From Sistotremastrum niveocremeum HHB9708 (Eukaryota; Basidiomycota; Agaricomycetes; Sistotremastrales; Sistotremastraceae), in contig KV419428.1 of assembly GCA_001630475.1 (NCBI GenBank), positions 269,565-333,564 on the forward strand: a DNA stretch of 64,000 bases. The letters are read 5' to 3'. Both the position numbers and the translations under genes were made by a program. Numbering within the stretch: position 1 is the first letter of the stretch; each line of letters opens with the position of its first letter. A model generated the notes under the pieces. The model saw only the letters and a program-made list of their open reading frames with translations. It had not been told where the DNA came from and did not search any database. This document shows positions 58,901-64,000 of the stretch, piece by piece.

Positions 58901-60227
58901 TTAACCGGAACGACCGATCAAGGCATATCCACTCCCTTGAGGGCCATGATGCTGATCTCCGAATAAGATCAATGTCAAAGAAGACATAGAAACAACGCTT
59001 GCCTTCGAATAACAATTTCTACACATCAAAACCCCGTCTTTCTCTGTCAATTTCGAAGAATCAAGAGGTGTTGAACATTCAGAGCAGCGCAAGCACGATT
59101 TATGCCAAGTTCGGTTTGAAGCCTTTGCCTGGTGATATCAATTAGACCAAACAAGCCGTGCACACGAAACTCGACGTACCTGCTCTGCAAAGTACACGGC
59201 TTTATTGCACCGAGGACACGTGGGAGTAGAACCAAGAGCAGCAGCATTAAGCCTACGCGCAATGTCCGAAGCGCTGACGGATCCGGTGGTCATGGGAGAC
59301 AATAAAGCCATGGGGGTGGGCGATACCATGCTGTTGGATCGTGACGGGGCCGGGGAAACATGAGATGAACGAGGAGGGCTGGGCCGAGAAAACGAGGGCG
59401 TTGACCCGGTAAACGAGCTCCGTACAGGAGATGTCGCACGTTTCCAAGGCGCGGTTGCACGGATGGGGGACGTAGAACGATACATCTCGACTGGGGTTGG
59501 GCTAGATTCGCGAGAATAACATGTGGGAGCATTGGAGGCGATTTGAATATCAGATTTATCATCATGGGATGCGAGGGAAGGGAGAGAGCTCGAGTCATCA
59601 GAGTCGATCGTTCCTGCACTGGGCTTGAATTCCGATGAAGATAATTCTTGCCCAGGGAACATGGTAGATGTTGGGAGATTGGCATGGCGCAGATCTAGAT
59701 TTTGTGTTGGTAGGTTGTTGGAAACAAAGAGGTACCATAACGAACCAACTGTCGCAAAGTTCTTAACGTGGCACGATTTACTAATTCGCTCTCTCAGAGA
59801 ACGGCGTCCTTTACTGCAATGTCACGGGATAAACTCACCAGTAAGGCTGGACACACTAGGTCAGTCTACTGGTATATCTCGACGCATATGGCGTAGCTCA
59901 CCTCCTGGTCGTGTTCCTGAAGCTTGAGAGAATCAAGACGAGTGTTACAAGTAGTACAAGTTAGACAAGGCTTGTTGTGCGAAGCAGTTTAAGGTCTGGG
60001 AAGTGCGGTGGTTTGCCGAAGACGCGTACCTTATGATAGATCTGTACCAGGCGATTGTCAATGCATCGTCAACGCAAAGAAGATTCGAACTCACCTTTCG
60101 CGCAGGACCCATCACCTAGTTAAATGAGCCACTATCCACAGGAATATCGGAGACGGCTCACCTGCTCAGCAGCATATACAGCCTTATTGCATCGAGGGCA
60201 AATAGGAGTCCCACCGAAGGGATGCAT
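58901..60227 (-). CDS. Two-LIM-domain protein (CRP-like)
   Basis: The start MHPFGGTPICPRCNKAVYAAEQ at 60227 begins LIM 1. Spliced exons add IYHKPCLTCTTCNTRLDS, then PYCKSCHVKNF and DLRHANLPTST. A Ser/Pro-rich linker of about 160 residues follows. LIM 2 starts TPTCPRCNKAVYFAEQ and continues WHKSCLRCSECSTPLDSS, LMCRNCYSK, with the end HHGPQGSGYALIGRSG at 58901. All eight zinc ligands (C-x2-C, H-x2-C, C-x2-C, C-x2-C) are visible in both domains. The GYALIGR end is typical of cysteine-rich proteins and of fungal LIM proteins that act on actin or Rho signalling (family knowledge). Two small exons flank several introns; the last intron is a GC-AG candidate. Confidence 0.88.
58952..59002 (-). other. 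Candidate GC-AG intron in the LIM gene
   Basis: On the minus strand this 51-nt segment starts GCAAGC after AAG and ends AGATCAG. Removing it joins CYSK directly to HHGPQG, the usual contiguous end of LIM proteins. The segment is a multiple of three and stop-free, so retained transcript would add 17 residues (ASVVSMSSLTLILFGDQ). A GT donor six bases inside is also possible and in frame. Confidence 0.5.
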
Positions 60228-60329
60228 TGGCAATCGAGATAGTACGGGGAGAAAAGAGAGTGCTGGAAGGGCCTAGGGGAAACAAGCCAATATATATGAG
60301 AGAGAATGCGTGCAGGTTACACAGCATGC

Positions 60330-60640
60330 AAAGTACAGTTTTTTCAATGAAAAAGGGGTGGGAAAATGCTGAAAAATGAGCACCGTTTACCAGTGTAATT
60401 CAGTGGGAACTGCCTGAAAAAATCTGTCAAATTTGCATTGAAACACAGTGAAAAAAGCATTGTTTTCTCAATGGAAGATGATTGAAAAAACCCTGAATCC
60501 ATGCCATTTTTATACAGGCATTTTTCACTGCATTTCATTGAAAAATCGACACCCTTTTTCAATCTAGAGGCAATGCAAGTAGGCAAGCTTTTTGCAGTGC
60601 ATTTCAGAGGGAAAAGTTCTGGTTGTGACATAGATTTTGC
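60330..60640. repeat. Cluster of degenerate CATTGAAAAA / TTTTTCAATG motifs
   Basis: Within 310 bp the motif TTGAAAAA or its reverse complement TTTTTCAA, often next to ATG/CAT or CAGTG/CACTG, occurs at least six times in both orientations. Examples are near 60341, 60484, 60537 and 60556. The two halves could pair as imperfect inverted repeats. Composition differs from neighbouring intergenic DNA. It may be a degraded mobile element or a simple-sequence region; no terminal repeats or target duplications were found. Confidence 0.5.
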
Positions 60641-60784
60641 AAAGGGAATATACTGATAACAGAGACCATGGTTTCAAGATTTTCCCCACCCGACTTGCAA
60701 GCTGTTCTCACTTGAAAAAAGCGTGCAAAAACCGTGGGAATGCACAGTGGGAAAACCAAATGGGGAATCCCGGAAAACGGCAAA

Positions 60785-60868
60785 CCCGCAATCGCAGAGT
60801 CCGCGAATCCACGATTCCCGCAATCGCAGAATCCACCAATCCATCAATCCCGCAATCTAGCAATGAGA
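60785..60868. repeat. 32-bp tandem repeat, two full and one partial unit
   Basis: Units begin CCCGCAATCGCAGA at 60785 and 60817 and CCCGCAATCTAGC at 60849, exactly 32 bp apart. Units 1 and 2 agree at about 25 of 32 bases; unit 3 matches only at its beginning. A looser AATCC/GATTCC periodicity continues inside the units. Confidence 0.75.
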
Positions 60869-61779
60869 AATACCGCACGCCAGGATTCGCACATCGGTGT
60901 GCACGTGAATGCTGGGATCCACGCATTCCGTTGGTCGTCTTTCAGATTCCGGTCTTCTCGGTATACTCGATTGCTTTGTCTTCTCGCAAACTCGCAAACC
61001 CTCGTTCCTCTACATTCTCGCAATCTGATACTGCTTGATTAGATGTGATTCCATAATCGCATTCTTGTTCTGTCAATTCCCGCCTATCCGTTCATCGGCG
61101 ATCCCGGAATCACCACTGTCGCACCCATTCCTGGGAAACCCACGTCGGAGCACGACTGTCTGTCCAACGTGGAATACGAGATTATGCGTAACTCGTCTGA
61201 TTTCGATTACAAGCTCTCGAATATCCGATCTATATCCATATTCTCTCTGCCGTCAGCCCTCCACTTTCAACAACATGACATCCTGGCCTACCTCGGTGAG
61301 CCTCTCATTCAGGTCGATGTAACGGAGAATCAGGTTGATTGAGGCACGAGCTGGGAGAGACGTCGTGTTGCGGTATGTGCCTGTCGTTTCCTTAGTCACG
61401 ATATCTTCGCTGACCTTCATCTTTTGTTCGTCCAGTCGAACCGTTACCTAACCTGCTACTAGAATCGAGGCCTCCTACGCAGCTTAATGTAATATTCTCT
61501 TCAATGAAAAGATCATAATACCACATTGGTTTTGATTTTGTGGCCATTCTCAACACGACATGAAATTTTTGACCGCAATACAGTCCCGCAAAGATGGGGT
61601 GTAAGCAAACATTCGCACAAATCGAAGCAATGTATATAAATTTCTCCAAGGAACAGCGGAAACATGGACAATATTGACAATAGAAAGATACAGCACAATA
61701 TATTCCTAGTGAAACTGAGGTCGTCTTTGTTTCTTGATCGACTTGCGCACTTGGAATGCCTGCCTCTGCCGACGACGTC

Positions 61780-62979
61780 TTAAGCCGATGTCGATTCGAT
61801 TGTCACCAAATTCATGGAGGCATATAACTGCGTATTCCATTAGCCATATACACATTAGTCAACAGCTGTTGACCTACTCATGTTGATGGAAGATCCCGTT
61901 GTAAGGCCAGTTTGCTTCGCAGGGCGTAAGATACATGTCGTCGCAAGTCACACTGAACTCACCGCTTGATAGCGACAGACGCGGGGACCAGGGGACTTCA
62001 CGATCAACGCTTCTCCTTTGTGCATGGTCGAGACTATACTGGAAATGTGGGCTTCTTCCGATGTCCAGTCACGAGTAAGCTTGAATACAAGGTTCTGGAT
62101 AGAAGGTGACGAGTAAGTGAGATGCAAGTGAGAGAGCGACATCAGTATTAACAGAATGCACGTACTTGCTTGTCAACCATTTTTTGTTTGGAGTAATATG
62201 TAGTCATGGTAACGTGAACCCATTGACCGTCTCTGGGAGTCCCGCCTCGAAGGTCACCGGTCTTGCTAACGATGCATTTGACTCCTATTATTAGTTAGTT
62301 TAACCTTAGCAAGGAAGGAGAAGGAAAGAAGAACCGTCAACAATTCGCCGTGTTCCGACCGAGCGCACTTCAGAGAGATGGGTCTGGTCTTGGTGGATGT
62401 GGGGGGAGGCGGATTGGCTTTGTGTTCTTAGCTGGATTGGCGCCAGTTGACTGACGGGTAAGAGATTCTGCTCAAGAATGCTGGTCATTCCGTCCTGCAA
62501 GGTGATCCATGTACCGATGATGTGAATTGGGCTACGATAGCATGGGGATGATGAGGAATGCGAATGGGCTGGGAATGACGTGCTTACTTCGGGCCATCCA
62601 CCGCGAAAGCGATGGGACCTTCGGCGTGGCATATTTCGACGTTGATAGATACACTCTCTGTCTACAAAGGTACGGTGAGGTAGGGAGTGGGTGTGGCCAG
62701 TAGAGCTTACCTTTCCGACTTCTAAGTGTGTGAGATTGGCCCAGCCATCTGAGGCTGAGCCCGACTGATTTTCAGGAGCTCCGCATAATCGCACGCCTAC
62801 CACGCTCCGCCCAGGATTATAATCGTAAAGTGAGATCGATTGTATACGAAGGGCGGCCAGGGCTTGAGGGCTTGACACAAGCAAGGGTTGCCTAGGGTGG
62901 ACTTCCCAACAGCTACGGGTATATGAGCAACTCAGCGATGACGATCGCAAAGGACTTACTTTGTGCTGAACGGTATCAT
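61780..62979 (-). CDS. Nucleoplasmin-like plus degenerate FKBP protein
   Basis: The start is ATG 62979; the first exon (MIPFST) joins CWEVHPRQPLLVSSPQ. ALRIQSISLYDYNPGRSVVG and VRLCG follow, then THLEVGK joined to TESVSINVEICHAEG and IAFAVDGPK. This pattern (W-x-V near the start, L-x-I, then the late beta strands) resembles the nucleoplasmin-like domain of Fpr3/Fpr4/FKBP39 proteins. After a splice come RTQSQSASPHIHQDQ and RRIVDGVKCIVSKTGDLRGG, WVHVTMTTYYSKQKMVDK, LVFKLTRDWTSEEAHISSIV, STMHKGEALIVKSP, and LYASMNLVTIESTSA at the stop. This matches an FKBP fold most like the inactive second domain of FKBP52. The acidic and basic linker of Fpr3/4 is missing. The function is probably histone-chaperone-like without prolyl isomerase activity (inference). 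The exon between 61935 and 61990 is uncertain. Confidence 0.6.
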
Positions 62980-64000
62980 ATCTTTATCGGTGGGAAGTTA
63001 TCGATGGGAAGTCTTGATTCATGGGAACCGCCAAAACGCGCATTTCTTATACTGTGAGGCGAAGAGCGCATCGACGCCCACACGAGACAACGCATATTCG
63101 TCAATCGGGCACCCTGAAAAGATCGGATGAGCGCGCACTGGTCACAGCCATATTTTGGGGCCTAAGAGGTCGCCATATATGGGCCTTGATGAGGGAGAAC
63201 AGAGAGGGACACGTTACGACACACGAGGCGTTAGCCGAAACCGGATTACTGGGTCAAGAGATTTGCTACTTTGGGTTCGAGGTTTGCCGAGCATTCTGAC
63301 ATGCGGTATCCTCATGTTATCGGTAATGTAATGCTGATACGGTTGTGCTTGGTCAGTCGGGCTGGCGTTAATTCTCAAGGCGTTGTACGTCCTGACCAGT
63401 TCCTGACTTGTCCTACCTTACTATGATCGGCTGTCATCAGATCAACGCAAGGATCAACGCAGCCGACACTGGAGAGGAGAGTGGACTCAAATACACGGTC
63501 ATTGAATCAGAATCTTTCAAATCTAGATACTGTATTTTTGTGTATTATGGTCACCGTGCATGGACTTAAATTGGGCTCTAGGAATTTCAGGTGACTAATC
63601 GTTGGCAAGTTCGAGGCAGCTCTGCTTCTCGGCCGTCGGATGTTCGGATTTTGGCCCCGACAATACAAGAGTTTGCGAGAAATCGTTTGATTCGGTGTAC
63701 CGGTACTGAGTACTACAGCAAATTGATTTATAAGGCATCCGATGTAAGACAAAAAATCGTTTGGATGCGTTAATTACTGGTGAAGTAGTTGATGTACTCG
63801 CACCCGTACAACACAGTTGATATTTGAGATGTGGCCAAAATAATGCCTCCGGACACAATCGATCGCGGGCATCTTCTAAGGAGCAAGGCAGGTTTGAACG
63901 CATTTTCTCAATCCTCTGCTTGATATTGAAAGCCATTCTGGATGAGCGAATTAGCAAGACCCACAAAACACGATACGAGTTTCAACTCACCCTCAGTAAT
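62980..64000. other. Right-edge region with possible partial gene on the minus strand
   Basis: No certain gene. On the minus strand a 124-codon frame (63966-63595) includes MAFNIKQRIEKMRSNLPCSL and EDARDRLCPEALFWPHLKYQ; it follows a plausible acceptor (CATTCAG at about 63937) and a GTGAGT donor lies near the right edge at about 63987, so it may be the last exons of a gene running in from the right. No domain is recognised. The plus-strand frame 63021-63299 has no support. Confidence 0.3.

Larger units (their letters stand above)
60228..61779. other. Gene-free island upstream of LIM gene
   Basis: 1552 bp without a supported gene, the largest gap in the window. It contains the motif cluster at 60330-60640 and the 32-bp tandem repeat at 60785-60868, described separately. 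Short frames (for example plus 60637-61038 and plus 61035-61322) reflect the repeats or chance. It includes the LIM promoter and the 3' flank of the nucleoplasmin/FKBP gene. Confidence 0.5.

Noticed and set aside
60050-60110. tRNA-like T-loop GTTCGAATC on the minus strand
   Set aside because: Flanking bases do not form a T stem and no acceptor or anticodon arm fits; it lies in a LIM gene intron.
63021-63299. 92-codon plus-strand frame near the right edge
   Set aside because: No domain and overlaps the promoter of the nucleoplasmin/FKBP gene.

Overview
The window is gene-dense nuclear DNA of a filamentous or yeast-like basidiomycete, probably Agaricomycotina. The evidence is the many short introns (mostly 45-60 nt, GT-AG), spliced proteins with fungal best-fit families, and two families I know mainly from basidiomycetes: a DUF6533-type membrane protein and a DUF6593 protein. 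There are about 28 protein genes and no rRNA, tRNA, CRISPR array or intact transposon that I could see. Gene models were built by hand from splice signals and reading-frame continuity. For many genes every exon phase adds up; where it does not, the entry says so.

Layout. 0.4-8.9 kb: a PPR-like mitochondrial protein (-), an Ish1/Msc1 stress protein with seven Ish1 repeats (+), a RING-CH membrane ubiquitin ligase (+) and an SR-type splicing factor (-). 9.2-19 kb: a DUF6533-type membrane protein (-) divergent from an EZH2-type H3K27 methyltransferase (+), an MFS sugar transporter (-) and a PP28/PDAP1 phosphoprotein (-). 19-28.6 kb: an unknown Lys/Ser/Pro-rich protein (+), a membrane-anchored spermidine-synthase-like protein (-), an N-acetylglucosamine kinase (+), an NmrA-like protein (+) and DAHP synthase (-). 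28.9-36.3 kb: CTP:phosphocholine cytidylyltransferase (-), TFIIE-beta (-), a membrane-anchored YtcJ-like amidohydrolase (+) and a TAF3/TAF8-type TFIID subunit (+). 36.5-47.5 kb: a large Ras GEF (-), a USP14/Ubp6 deubiquitinase (-), an SRPBCC protein (-), the RNA polymerase I subunit A49 (+) and a DUF6593 protein (+). 47.8-58.7 kb: eIF2-gamma (+), an unknown small protein (-), the diflavin reductase Tah18 (-), the complex I LYR subunit NDUFA6 (+), an alpha/beta hydrolase (-), a rhodanese plus dual-specificity MAP kinase phosphatase (+) and PIH1 (+). 58.9-63 kb: a two-LIM protein (-), a 1.5 kb gene-free island with a 32-bp tandem repeat, and a nucleoplasmin-like plus degenerate FKBP protein (-).

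The genes do not form an obvious pathway cluster; this is ordinary housekeeping and regulatory euchromatin with tight spacing (45-61 bp between some genes). The points most worth a second look are a PRC2 catalytic subunit in a basidiomycete, three candidate GC-AG introns (two of them frame-preserving and stop-free), an unusually long intron inside the RRM of the SR gene, a nucleoplasmin/FKBP protein that has lost the acidic linker and key FKBP residues, and the repeat island at 60.3-60.9 kb. I did not find a convincing new multi-gene system.
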